Positions 48,201-59,700 of a DNA stretch of 64,000 nucleotides are shown piece after piece. The position numbers and the translations under genes are program-made. Source of the DNA: Acanthaster planci. Lineage: Eukaryota > Echinodermata > Asteroidea > Valvatida > Acanthasteridae. The stretch lies in NCBI RefSeq assembly GCF_001949145.1, contig NW_019091680.1:18646-82645 (forward strand), read 5' to 3'. The notes under the pieces are model-generated. The model made no database searches, was not told the origin of the DNA, and saw only the letters and a list, made by a program, of their open reading frames with translations. Positions within the stretch are counted from its first letter, which is position 1; every line of letters starts with the position of its first letter.

Positions 48201-50031
48201 GGACGACTAGGACCATACATGTATGTCCACTCTTAAATAAACAACTGGAACTTCAGTTGGTTCTGTTAAAAAAAAAACAAGAGTTCTGAAGGCAATCCAA
48301 CAATGACCTACCCACTGTGTCCCTTGAATATCCTTAGTATGGCCCTTCCATTGACGTCAAACAGTCGGATTGATTTCTCCTCGCCTCCGGCCACCAGCAG
48401 CTTACCGTCTGCCCGGTAGGTGGCACTGTACGCAACATCCTGGAACCTGGAGAGGGTCTTCTCCACTTGGTTTGTTAGAGGATCGAAGATTTGCACCTGG
48501 CCAGGGAGGAGGATGAGGAAAGCAGAAGACATTTAGGGCAACCTGTAACGATCAAGCTTTTTTTTATATCTAAAGACTCGGGTCTGGTCGTTTTCTTCAG
48601 ACATGTCAGAATGCTGAAACAGGTTCATGTGCTAACTGCGGTCCATCAGCAAGAAGCTCAGGTACACGTGTGAACAAGTGTTTATCAATTACCCCAAGCC
48701 AACAGCGTTGTAGACGAGGCCCTTTAAGGCCATCAAACAAGACGCTCAGTCTGAATCCAAGTTACAAGCCACTTGAATGAACTGCACTAAAGGCATTCCA
48801 ATCTAGACTTTTTCTCTTCCCACAATCCCCTTCAACCATGTTAGCCATTTGCTTGTTTAAGTTGCAGTTGGTTAATTGCGATGCGCTATCCGTCTGTAGC
48901 CATCTTCTGGGAAACCTAAGAGTTAATGCCGGTACTTCTAAAGTTTGAAACGGTCTTCAACTACCATGAATCAGAAAGAATTGGCAAAGACCTGGCAGGA
49001 GGATCGGCAATGTATGCCACAAGATCAACCAAAGGCACAGCAATCAAGCGATCACACCCAACAAATTTAAGATGAGATTTCAGTGGTCAACCTATTTAGT
49101 GTTTAAGACTATCCTACGTCATCAATTCCTGACATTTACATGTACACCAATGGTGGCATACCCTTGTTGAGCTGGTGACAGCGAACTGATGGGGCTTCTG
49201 TGGGTTGAAGTCAACACAGGTGACTGCTCCAAATTCTTTTACTGTGACTGGGAACTGAAAAGAAATGCTCAAACGTTAAAAACATTACGTTTTCTTTCAA
49301 CATTACTAACGTTGCTTGCATCATGTGTCTAGGGTATGATTGCTGGCTACATCATGCTGTTCTTAGTTTGCTTCTAAGCTAGCCACCCCCCTGAACAAAG
49401 ATATTGACAAATGGAAAGAGTCACCAACACAAGGCTGGATATCATACATGTAACTCAGTTGGTAGAGCACTGTAAGGTACATGTACAACCGCATGCGCTC
49501 AATGCCAACTGGATGGACCATACGCTTACTCACTTTCAATGGGAGAAAAGCACAATTATCTGGTATCAGTTTTAGAGCAAGCTATTCACAAAGAGTACTG
49601 CAATAGGTCAATTTACCATTTGCCAAGACACAACCCGAACCCATGCAGGAGAGGGTACATGTAACTTCAGAGATGGACAGGTTAGTAGGCCTAGTACATG
49701 TCATGCATGGAGGCCAGGTGAGATTGCAAAATGGGCATGATGAGGGCAGCCCCGTCACACACCGGCCCAGAACTGTGGGGTCCGACATCTGCCCCTGGAA
49801 GCGGGGCAGATGTCGGACCCCACAGTTCTGGGCGTATGTGTCATTGTGGTCATGCTCATTTGTGAAAACAATCAACATGATCAATGAATCAAAAGAATCA
49901 CCAGGGTATTTTAACTTTACAATTTTACCTAGGCCTACCTCAAAATTCTTCCAGAACTGAGTTTCTTTAGAGACTTCAGCATCCCCACGTGGAACAGTTC
50001 TGACCACCACTTTCTTGTAATCAGAAGCCAT
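39297..50031 (-). CDS. UTP15: U3 snoRNA-associated protein UTP15 (WD40, t-UTP/UtpA subunit)
   Basis: Ten coding exons on the minus strand: 50031-49939, 49254-49162, 48496-48312, 46486-46182, 44881-44746, 44090-44006, 42943-42779, 42442-42341, 41117-40925, 39544-39297. All phases agree, giving 534 residues (human about 518). UTP15 is a nucleolar component of the small-subunit processome needed for early pre-18S rRNA processing and, with other t-UTPs, rDNA transcription. Residues about 32-310 form WD40 repeats: G-A-V-T-C-V-D-F-N, L-L-V-A-G-G, S-C-S-D-D-K-S-V-R-C-W-D, W-L-T-G-S-Y-D-H-K-V-K-L-F-D, V-K-V-W-D and V-K-V-Y-D are visible blade ends. The C-terminal UTP15 domain follows from about 360, with K-T-P-E-V-T-V-S at about 392 and A-L-A-G-R-D-E-K. 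An assembly gap falls in intron 8 but interrupts no exon. It is head to head with RPRD2. Confidence 0.95.
39545..42340. other. UTP15 introns 8 and 9, with a 50-bp assembly gap
   Basis: Intron 9 (39545-40924) contains a TTAA-bounded inverted-repeat element at 39823-40246. Intron 8 (41118-42340) contains 50 N at 41435-41484. The 212-codon plus-strand frame at 41917-42555 is antisense to exon 8 and its flanks and is not a gene. Confidence 0.55.
39823..40246. mobile_element. TTAA-flanked inverted-repeat element, 424 bp
   Basis: It starts 'ttaaccccttcgcgcctaga' and ends 'ccgtcgtcaaggggttaa': a 10-bp perfect inverted terminus with TTAA at both edges. No long frame inside. It resembles the 590-bp family in target site but differs in terminal sequence, so it is probably a separate small family of the same type (inference). 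Confidence 0.65.
42444..44745. other. UTP15 introns 5-7
   Basis: Introns 42443-42778, 42944-44005 and 44091-44745. Intron 6 (42944-44005) carries a tRNA-like SINE near its 5' side in plus orientation (43000-43195). No further feature is recognised. Confidence 0.5.
43000..43195 (+). mobile_element. tRNA-like SINE copy
   Basis: It contains 'gagttcgactcccggctcga', an RNA polymerase III B-box-like sequence (GTTCGANTCC), preceded about 35 bp upstream by an A-box-like 'gtagtggtccg'. The 3' part, 'gcggttttcctcccacctct', resembles the conserved body of dispersed SINEs. Flanking duplications could not be fixed. It is antisense to UTP15 inside intron 6. Confidence 0.6.
44882..46181. other. UTP15 intron 4
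   Basis: A 1.3-kb intron dominated on one side by the foldback element at 45675-46058. The 45172-45444 frames have no recognised similarity. Confidence 0.5.
45675..46058. repeat. foldback element with 39-bp core arms, about 385 bp
   Basis: 45784-45822 pairs with 45919-45957 at 37 of 39 positions (block 'tgctatacctcgtgattc'). Weaker complementarity continues outward: 'tctggtacactcatgc' around 45720-45735 against 'cagcgtaccagatt' near 46010, and 'ggcttctaatcagcc' against 'acggcttattgatt' at the edge. It is a probable non-autonomous foldback or TIR element in UTP15 intron 4. Confidence 0.75.
46487..48311. other. UTP15 intron 3
   Basis: A 1.8-kb intron, one third of which is the TTAA element at 46744-47341. 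The stretch 47640-47820 repeats words such as 'gcgtaagtt' and 'gttgcataagtt', suggesting a degraded low-copy repeat. No gene seen. Confidence 0.5.
46744..47341 (-). mobile_element. TTAA-flanked non-autonomous element, full copy 2 (598 bp, inverted)
   Basis: Left end 'ttaaccacttcctgccgggg', right end 'ccctggcagggaatggttaa', both with TTAA at the border. Across its length it is the reverse complement of 35511-36100 with indels: 'gagcccagattgtgcggtgt' and 'ggtaatccgctcgctctaaa' match. The similar length and shared interior of the two copies define the family. Confidence 0.8.
48497..49938. other. UTP15 introns 1 and 2
   Basis: Intron 2 (48497-49161) and intron 1 (49255-49938). Intron 1 has a tRNA A-box-like remnant 'taactcagttggtagagcac' at about 49449 without a matching B box, and the perfect hairpin at 49765-49833. 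Confidence 0.5.
49765..49833. repeat. perfect 31-bp inverted repeat with 7-nt loop
   Basis: Arm 49765-49795, starting 'gcccagaactgtggggtccg', is the exact reverse complement of 49803-49833, with loop 'tggaagc'. It is G+C-rich, so single-stranded DNA or the RNA would fold strongly. Its arm sequence is shared with the tandem array at 27503-27820. Confidence 0.9.
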
Positions 50032-50771
50032 GATGCACCTCGACGTTCTAGTCCCTAGTGCTAGTGTTCAAAATTTAATCACGTTATAACTTGTAGGCCT
50101 AGGCCTGCAGTACATGTGCACAGTACAGTGAACATGCACATCCAGCCAGCACCACACGTACACAGGGCAAAGCCTGCAATGCAACATATACATGTACAGT
50201 ACATGTAGGCTTACATGTACATGTACTTGTCACCTTTCACACTGTGTCCACAAACCTCATCGTCCTCGCTTTTTTCACAGAAAGCAGACTTTAAATTTAG
50301 TGTGCCAACACCTGAATAAGATTAACGCAAACACTCCAATGTACGGAGCAAGTTGATGGGGATTTTGAGCCCCGTAGAGGTTTCTGAAGACAAAATTGTG
50401 ATCAGCATGCGCCACATAGAGAACCAGAGATGATGCACTAGGCTATAATACGTGCAATGTGTGAATGCACCGCGCACGTGTGTACTTTCCTGCGCGTGCG
50501 CACTGACTTAGTGTCTGCTCAAAATGGCGACTTTTCGGAGTGTCGATGATGGCTCGTTGGCGTGCACTTTTACCTTTCCTTCAAAACTGCATAGAAATTC
50601 CAAATCAGTTTGCTGGAAATAAAAACTTTTCAAGTTTGGGTAACTGACTGATTTTACAATAAAGCCGAAAGATCCCGAGACACCAGCTTAATTGATTGTT
50701 GATTTAGGTGAAGTTACGTTCGACGTGCCCCGACCGCCAGCGTAGCCCTTGTAGCGGCAAGGCAAACCAAA
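50032..50771. promoter_or_regulatory. bidirectional promoter region of UTP15 (minus) and RPRD2 (plus)
   Basis: 740 bp separate the two start codons, which face away from each other. Visible elements are an E-box CACGTG at 50475-50480, an NRF1-like 'tgcgcgtgcgca' at 50491-50502, a YY1-like 'aaaatggcga' at 50521-50530, and a second YY1-like 'aaaatggcgg' that contains the RPRD2 start codon. No TATA box is apparent. The UTP15-proximal side (50103-50232) is a cluster of ACATGT/GTACAT words. NRF1 and YY1 sites are typical of TATA-less housekeeping promoters; binding is inferred from motif only. Confidence 0.7.
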
Positions 50772-53700
50772 ATGGCGGGTCTGAATGTGGAGAGTCTGAA
50801 GCGCAAATTTCAAGCTCTGAACAACACGCAGGACAGCATCCAGACACTCTCATTGTGGATAATCCATCATAAGAACCACTACAGACAAATAATTGAATTG
50901 TGGATGGAACATCTGAAGGAAGGTAAGCGTCAATTAAAAAGGGGAAATTATCACTTAGGCCTGGGCCTAAGTAACTGAGCATGCATGGCATGTCAAGTAA
51001 AGAAGGCCAAGGGCTAGGCTAGAAAGGATATTTTTCAAATATTTTTTCTGTTTTATTTAAATATTTTTGAAGTTATCTTGGAGAGGATGTCATAAGAAAG
51101 ATTTTGATATGAATTTGGATTCCATCGGACTCAGCAAAGCAAACAAAAATCAATTTGGAGTGGGGATGTTTTGAAATGTATTTGTCGTGTTTGTTCATGT
51201 GTCATGCAAGTAATGCAGAGCAAACTGTGATTATTTTGTGCACAAAAATAAGTGTGGATTTTAACTAAAAACATCAAAAGTTATATTTCTGTAAAATCTT
51301 TGTTCCTTTGTGCGGACATCCGGGACGCTCACAAAAAGGTGGGTAGGCCCTAGCAACCACACTGCGCCGATGAATGCAGCGACCGTGGTGACGTATGCAC
51401 TCACCAGCCAGTCAGAGGATCAGGGAAACAATTGTTTCTTTGATTAGTGCGTACATGTACGCACGCGCTCGTTGCAGTTGTTTTCATCGGTGTGGTGTGG
51501 TTGCTACCCAGCATTTTGCAAAACTCCCGGATGTCCCCACCGCCCATTTGTGCCTCATTTCAATGAATCAAATGCCGGCTTCACTTCACAAATTTCAAAC
51601 ATTTTGAAATTGGAATATAAATAGGAAAGCTACAGTGTCAAAAAAAAAGACAAATATTAATCACAATTTCCTATTGAAGAAAATGAGTTTCCAAATAAAC
51701 AGTGCCCTCACTCATGCATGTCCCTACCTAGGCGGTCTTTTAACTGTCTAACCGACCTAGGATCAAGCGATAATTGGAGGCTCCAATAATGATGGTATTG
51801 GTAAGGTTTAGGCCCACTCACATGTGGGAAGAAAAGAGAAATTTCAAATCGGGAAGGCTCTTGTCATTGAGCTCGAAGTCGCTATCTTCTTCATTCAGCA
51901 GTTCAATACTGTATGCTCATGTACCTGGAGATAATATCACAACACCCTGGCACGTCTGAGCTAGCGGACCATTCACAAAATGGATGCAGTGTCTTAACGT
52001 GTATGCCAACGACTGTTACCTGAGCAGTGCCGTGTTTAGCTGGGAAGAGTTCCATATGCGGATGTTAGTATAGGGATGCCAGTAATCATTCCCCATATTC
52101 AGAAAGCAACAACATGTCCAGAAAAGTTCAGTTTAGGAGGAAAGATGCCAAGTCATTTACTGAGAAAACAGAGTTTTTCGGACCAGTCTCATAGGGCTTG
52201 TGCACATGTAGCTAGCTATGACCATATTGAGTTGGACAGCAGATGTTGAGCTGCTTAGAAAAGAGTCGTGGGAATGCGCATGCCTACATTGCATGCTTCT
52301 TGTGAATGGTCTGCTAGCTCTGCTCGCGGCTAATGCATTGTGACATCATCTCCAGATTACATGTAGCATACAGTTTGAACCAATGAATAAAGAAGATGGC
52401 AACTTTGAGCTCAATAACAAGAGTGTTTCCAATTTGAAGGGGATATTTCTCTTTTCTTCCCACATGTTAGTAAACCTTACCGTTATTATTGCAACCTCCG
52501 ATTCTTGCTTAATCCTAGGCCGGGTGCATTAGACAGTTTAAAGGCCGTTTTGGAGGTGAATTAGGAGGATTTTGATTTGTGGTACGACTGTTGACTGGTG
52601 AGACAACTTGACCAAAGCTACAACCATGGACAACTCGACCAGCTGTACCTCAAACAGACATGTACATGTATGCAGCTGTACCATTGTTATAAGTTGCCAA
52701 CTGAGACAAGTCAACTCAGAATGAGTGCTTGTGCATTTTGCAGTCACTTCGCTCGCATGATTTCTCCAACTTTCAAAAAAAAAGAAGAACAAGAAAAAAC
52801 TCACCCTGACTGGGGGACAAATTCACCGTCTGTCACACCAGCACACTACCCACTATTGCAGAGCTTAAGTTTCACGAGGGCCACAAAAATGGCCTGCCCC
52901 TTGTCTGCCATGGCTGTGGATCCCCTCTTGGTGAACATCATGTGTCACCCTTAGAACTGACCTGAAACACCAATCGACATTCCGCTTCATGTTATGCACT
53001 GCTCTGTACGTGTACATGCGTGCCTTCAAACATGTACATGCACGCCTTCAGCAAGCTTCTAAAGTGCAACGTCTCGATGTTTCGTTCAATCAAACAGGAA
53101 GGGTCATCTTGAAGGTTCCACCAAGAACACCTCGTGTTTTCGTTTATAACAAGTTGGGATGGGATCGCTTATACATGTACATCAGACGTGAACGCCATCT
53201 GACATGTCTGAATATAATGGTTTATAAATGTTTAAGTGGCCTCGTTCCAGATTACCTTGGCACTTTGTTTTCTTATGTGAGCGATCAGCACTCTTATCAT
53301 ACTAGGCATTGTGTGGAGGGTAATCTCTGTCTCCCTCACCCAAGGACTGAATTTGGGAAGAGAACATTCCAATTTCGAGGTGTGCAGGCTTGGAACAAAC
53401 TGCCTGTGGCATTAAAGCATCCCATCCCAACAAGTTTGAGTATTTTTTGAAAATCAGCTCCTTTGAATGTTGTTATTGTGAATTTACAATTGATACTCTG
53501 CTTACTTTTTATTTTTAGTTTTCTTTACTCGTATTATTTCAGTCATTCTTTGTATTTTTATCTATAGATACACTGTATGTAGTTTCATCTGGTTCAATTT
53601 TAATTCTCTTTTTCTCTTGTCTTATGATTGTTCATTGTGACTCATGGGAGAACAGTTTGTTTTTTTATGAACTGAGTCACCCAGTATAAATAAGAAATAA

Positions 53701-56700
53701 TAATAATAACAACAATATTGGCAGCGGGTGCAACCGCACCGCCATCCATAAGGTCATCATGCACAAGATACATGTAAAATGCAATGTGTCTACTAGTCTG
53801 GTTCCCGTAATACACACTCACTGAATTTGCAGTACATGTACATGGACACATGCGCCATGCATGCAAGCGCTACTTTGTAACAACCTTGTCCCCAAGCGAT
53901 TATTTTATTTCTAGCCTGGTTTTCCAAAGGGGTGCAGTGCTCGATGCCATGTGGGCAAGGTTGNNNNNNNNNNNNNNNNNNNNNNNNNNNNNNNNNNNNN
54001 NNNNNNNNNNNNNNNNNNNNNNNNNNNNNNNNNNNNNNNNNNNNNNNNNNNNNNNNNNNNNNNNNNNNNNNNNNNNNNNNNNNNNNNNNNNNNNNNNNNN
54101 NNNNNNNNNNNNNNNNNNNNNNNNNNNNNNNNNNNNNNNNNNNNNNNNNNNNNNNNNNNNNNNNNNNNNNNNNNNNNNNNNNNNNNNNNNNNNNNNNNNN
54201 NNNNNNNNNNNNNNNNNNNNNNNNNNNNNNNNNNNNNNNNNNNNNNNNNNNNNNNNNNNNNNNNNNNNNNNNNNNNNNNNNNNNNNNNNNNNNNNNNNNN
54301 NNNNNNNNNNNNNNNNNNNNNNNNNNNNNNNNNNNNNNNNNNNNNNNNNNNNNNNNNNNNNNNNNNNNNNNNNNNNNNNNNNNNNNNNNNNNNNNNNNNN
54401 NNNNNNNNNNNNNNNNNNNNNNNNNNNNNNNNNNNNNNNNNNNNNNNNNNNNNNNNNNNNNNNNNNNNNNNNNNNNNNNNNNNNNNNNNNNNNNNNNAAG
54501 TGGTTAAGCCGTGGAAAAAAAGACGGCGAAGGGCGTGTATCGAGCTTGTACAGCCCGGTCTGAATACTTTTTTTATTTCCAGTCTGACGCAGGCCTCAAA
54601 TTTTACAACGGCCAAGGCTGTCAGTGCCCTCCCATTTGGTCGTGATGCTTCCGAATAGTGAGCATGTTTCACGGCCAAGATGGCAGTGCCCTTTTTTCCT
54701 ATTGGCTGTAGTGCCTTACACGTTCATATCGACTGCCCCTGTTCAGTGAGGTACATGAAAGGGGCATGGAAAGCGACATACACATCGTTCCATGATTGCT
54801 CACATTCGACTGGAACACCGCGTCACGCCACCCAAATGTATGGCATGCATGCATATACAGGGCGTGCATGCACTGTGTGTATAATGGTGGGCAATTCTGT
54901 TTTCTCTTTCTCTACAGCCAAGGCTCCCATGCGTCTGGTCCTCTTCTACTTGGCCAATGACATCATACAAAACAGCAAGCGGAAAGGGGCTACGGTGTTC
55001 CTGGACAGCTTTGCCGAGGTCCTGGAAGAGGCTGCCACATTCTCCAGGTAAGTCGTCTCCCCTGTACAACACTGGGTATGGAGAAATAGGTAATTGCCTG
55101 AACACCGGCATGGCTGTCATAAGGGGGAGGTCCAAGGGGAATGCTTAACCTCCTTACCCTCCCCTGTCTGGGAAAAAAAATTGAAAAATGAAGCAGGAAA
55201 AAGAAAGAAAAAGAATTGCGTGAAGGGAAGGAAAATCACCACATTTGCTGGAAAATACCTTTCAAATGACCCTACCTCCACTGTTATAGGTTTACGAGTT
55301 TGCAGCTGAAAAATACTTAACCCCCCTAAAAAAAAAACAAGGCAACGGCCATGGTTGCAGGTTTCCAAGTAGGCATACTGTTTGCGCTGTGCTGCGTATA
55401 GTCAATGTGAGGATTGAATCAAATAATACATGTTTTCTAGTAACTAATTTTAAATGGGAAGTCCCTCCTTTGGCCAAATGGAATATGCATTCACATGTAA
55501 ACAACCCACTCAAGCGTCAACTTTTACCAAATTGTATCCAATTTCTAAGTAGTACCTTGAACATTTACATCATTGCTTTGAGATGAGAGAAGCACATCCT
55601 TTCACCATTGAAAATTTGGGTTTGTGTCTTTGGTTTTGTCTCTGAATGGCTGTGAACTTGACTCTTCAAACTCAGAGAGGACGCCATCCGAGAGAAAGTG
55701 TTGCGAATCTTCAAGATCTGGGGGGAGAGGAGCATCTACTCGGTGGACTTTTGTGACAAGCTGCAGAAGGCAACAGGTATGGCCGGGTCCCATGAGTGTT
55801 TCGTTTGCTCCACTTTCTTAGACTTAAGAGCTTGAAACAGAGACTGAAAATGACCATTTGCGTTTCTGCAATTTTTGCAATCGGCATGAATAGATGGAAT
55901 AATGATTCCTTTCCGTGGTCAAGGTTGTCCCCTCAGTCAAAAATCAAGTGACCAGCTTTGGTGTTCTCAAAGACTGTTGCCCCGATTTTTCTCTGTAGTT
56001 TCCCAGAAGCCAGCCAAGGCCAAGCCAAGACCGGACACAAAGCTGCTTGTTGATTTCAACGTGAGTATCCGGTGCAGTTTTAGATTGTCCAAGTCAGGTA
56101 ATATTATCAAATTGCAGTTAATTTGACACAGCAGAAATCTTGATCATAGCCAGTGGTCCGCATTAAAGACTTTTAAAATGGAAGTCATAAGAATTAACAG
56201 TTTTCCTTTCCTAGTCAGAAATCTCGGCTTATGCAACAATACTTAAAGACCAATCAGTCAGAAAACACTGTTACGTACCCACTGATTTGCAATCTTATAT
56301 CATCCCCAGCACGAAGAAGTGCCACAGGTGATTGAGCAGCTGGCCAGGTTTGAGGGGGAGGTAGAACTGAAATACAGACAGCTGAACATGCTCAATGTGG
56401 ATGTCGCGAGCACAGAAACCATCATGCAGCTGAAAGGTAAGGCATTCTCGCCAGTCCTTTGAAAAGTACTCAGCCTCCTGACAGACTTCTTTCCTCTCTA
56501 TCCTGCGTGTCAATATTTGCCCGTAGAAATGAAGAATGGTACGCTGTACGCCGTCACTGCTGAAAGATAATTTGAATTTTGAGCGCAGTTGCTGCCGTGC
56601 TGTCACATTCAGGAGTGTTCCTCCTGTATGGAGAGGTTTTAACCGTAACCCTGCCAGACACCGCATAGTGCAGCAGGTGTAAATGTCTGTTGCACGTGGC

Positions 56701-59700
56701 AATCAACAACAGCCAAAAGAAACTGCCTATGTTGAGACAATGGAAGCTGGTCAACTTGAACAAGACCACTGTTGGATCTTGTGGCAGCTGGCAAACACAC
56801 AATCCCAGGCTGTTTGGCCATGGGAATTGTTGACTTCCGGCAAGTTCGGGCAAAAACTATAGTTCGACCAGTAGTCTGTTGCCCTTTGACAATGCGCATG
56901 GGCAATTCAGTCACTCCCAAATGACATTAGTCAGCCTATTTTTAGAATCTCATCGTCACTCACATTTCACCATTGTTTGCAATTCTCGCAGCATACTTGG
57001 TCATTGAAAGCTCGTACAGTTATCCTCATGTAAATGGTTCCCTCCTTAATGATAAATTGATTGGTTATTGATAACCACTGGTGTGACCATGTCCTGGGGC
57101 CTGGTCGCAATCGGTTGACTAAATAGTCGTTTGTTAGTTGAACTATAGTTAACTATAGTTGTCACCCGAACTAGCCCTTCTCTGACCTTGTTGCACTGGG
57201 CGGGCAGGCCACTTTGACAAGCGATGCAGACTGATGTGTCTAGCAAGATTTCTAGCCGACATACAGTGGAGAGGTTGAGTTGACCTTCTGAGCATAAGGC
57301 TGAGAATGTATGCTGCACTGTCGCACTCCTGTGCTGGACAAACGGTCCTCCTTGGCTCTCTGAAGTACTGGTGTTTAATGTTTGGAGTCCTCAGCCTGGA
57401 GCAGGGCCTTAGTTCATAAATAAAGTCATGAGACAGAGCGTGGAATATCCCAAGAGTAGAACCTGAACGTTTTTATCTTGAGACCTCCGCAGTTACCAGT
57501 ACATGCAGTGCTTATCGTAAGGCATTTGGTAAGATATCAGTTTTGCAACTTCTTTATGTATGGATTGGAATAACTTCATTTCTGCTATCGATATCTGTGC
57601 TCAACAGCCCCGGGAAATTTACCCTTGCTTTGGCTAAATCAACTTTCACTCTGCCATGCAAATGTGTTCTACGGCTCCACGTGCAGCAGGTCTCCAGAAC
57701 AGCCCATAAAGACTTGCCATTATTCAAAACTGAAAACTCCAAGTTCCTTTCTTTTCATCTGTTGGCAGATCGAGCTGGAGGGAAGCGTTTCTCCCAGCAG
57801 TTTGAGGATTCAGCCATCAAGCTTGAGGACTATGTGAACTCACTCACTAAGGAGGTAGAGCTGAGGAGGAAACTGTTTGATCTGCTTCAGAAGAGCGAAA
57901 TCTTCTATGAAGCCCAGTTTGGGGAGGCTAAAATAGTCGCAAATGTAAGTCAGGGTGTCCTTCAGGATAACCTCTGCCTCATTTTGACCTTGGAGTTACT
58001 GGCAGAAGGTTTTCCCTTATTTATTATTACCAAAATGTCGGCGTCATTTAAAATTGATGGCGGTGTGTGTCCCAACTTCGCAGATTTCTTCAGAGATCTG
58101 CACATTCTTGATAGGGATAAGCCTCAACTGAAAGATTGTGTAATTCTGAAAGAAGGTGGGCGTATGCCTGGTCAAGTACTCCCAGGCAGTTTACTGTATG
58201 AGCAGTGAGCGGTGAAAGCTGTGTAAAGTACAGATTACCTCCAGTCATTCCCTAGTCAAGGCTCCTAAAACACAGTCCTCCACTGTCTGTCAAATGTTGT
58301 CCCACAGTAAAATACATCACCAAGGGGCTTACCGGTTCACATGCTCACATTTACAACTTGCAGGCATACAAGAATTTTGGCATGCGAGTGGCAAGCCTCA
58401 AGAAGCGACTAGAGGAGCACAAGGCTTTGTTACCCGACTCCTTCAGCCCCATTCCCTCTCCCACCATGGACGCTCCTTCACCTGGTAAGTCCAATCCCAT
58501 CCAGATTCCCTTTCTTAATTCAGGTGCACAGCGCCCTCGCCTCGCTTCGGTGTTATACTTCTTTACAATATTATGCCAGCAATAAATTTGTAATAAAAAC
58601 ATGCGTCTCCCTTAATCAGCAGTTGTCGTACATGCGTGTCTGGAATGGCCAGCAAAGGGCAGAATTGTACACGAACATACAGGGCACTGGTGTATGCCTT
58701 TGCACCCTGAGAAACTCACAGAATGATAACCAGGAGCCTCATTCTCTGAAGAAATTCAGCCTCAGGAAACAGCACAAGCCTTATGGGTGTAAATAGAAGA
58801 GCAGTGGCGTGGGGTTTCGGCTGATCATGCTTTTATACGTACTTGTTACATTTTCATAATGCGGCAGCGCCTTGCACCCATATTTGGGTAACATTTGCTG
58901 AGTATTGTCCTCAGGAACAGTCTAAGTTTGCGTAACCCTTATCAGATTGAGGAGACTGAGTAGTTTTTGTACAATAGACTTTACAGTTGCTGTCCTGTTT
59001 TGAGTGAATCCCATTCAGATGTTTTAGCTGGCCAGTATTAAGGGCCAGCAAGGTGTACGTTATAATCACATCCCACTTAGACTATATTGTTGCCCCCACC
59101 CATAGGAGCCACTCCTCCTAGAGATCCCAACGCCGACAGCATTGAAGTTGAGGACATGGAGCTATCGGATGAAGAGGAAGATCGGAAACGGGGCACTATC
59201 ATTGGTGAGGACCTTGATGTGACCAAATTAATACAAAACAACACAGGAATTACCCTCACGTCCTTCCAGTCTCATATTTGTCACCCATATTTCGCCTCCA
59301 TATCCTTGAGATATCCACACTCAAGATTGCCAAGCGAAATGTCTGATATGAAACTGGTATCCTACATTCTGCTCCATGAGGAGTCTCCCTCAATCAGATA
59401 TTGCACCATCCTTCAGTACCCTCCATGAGGTGGAGCTTGGCACACCCAGACAACTGGCCAAAAAATTCTGCCCAGGTACAAAGATCTAAAGTACCCACCA
59501 CTTGACCAAGTAATATTCTGCTTCGTAAGTGCGTAGTTTATGCAAGGGTAGGTGATTGAGTAGCCAGACTTAGAAGAAGCCGGTTTTTGTTGCTTTCCAC
59601 GTGCAGCCGCACCACCTGTGGCCACGCGCCGGGTGTCTCGCATCGCAGCGCTCCGCAGCAAGTTGCAGGCCACAACTTCGTCTTCAGCCAGCATCAGTCA

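Larger units (their letters stand above)
50923..54917. other. RPRD2 intron 1, with a 534-bp assembly gap
   Basis: A 4-kb intron filled with repeats: a foldback element at 51310-51570, a larger one at 51728-52556, a LINE remnant at 53050-53720, and 534 N at 53964-54497 followed by a transposon end. The CID encoded by exons 1 and 2 reads through without missing residues, so the gap need not hide a coding exon. Confidence 0.7.

Noticed and set aside
49447-49520. tRNA gene
   Set aside because: There is an A-box-like 'ctcagttggtagagc', but no GTTCRANNC B box at the right distance and no acceptor-stem pairing; at most a SINE remnant.
53850-54678. Long frames across the assembly gap
   Set aside because: They are open only because N was translated as X.
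57543-58208. 221-codon plus-strand frame as a separate gene
   Set aside because: It contains RPRD2 exon 6 (57769-57944) with intron read-through on both sides; the splice sites and phases tie it to RPRD2.
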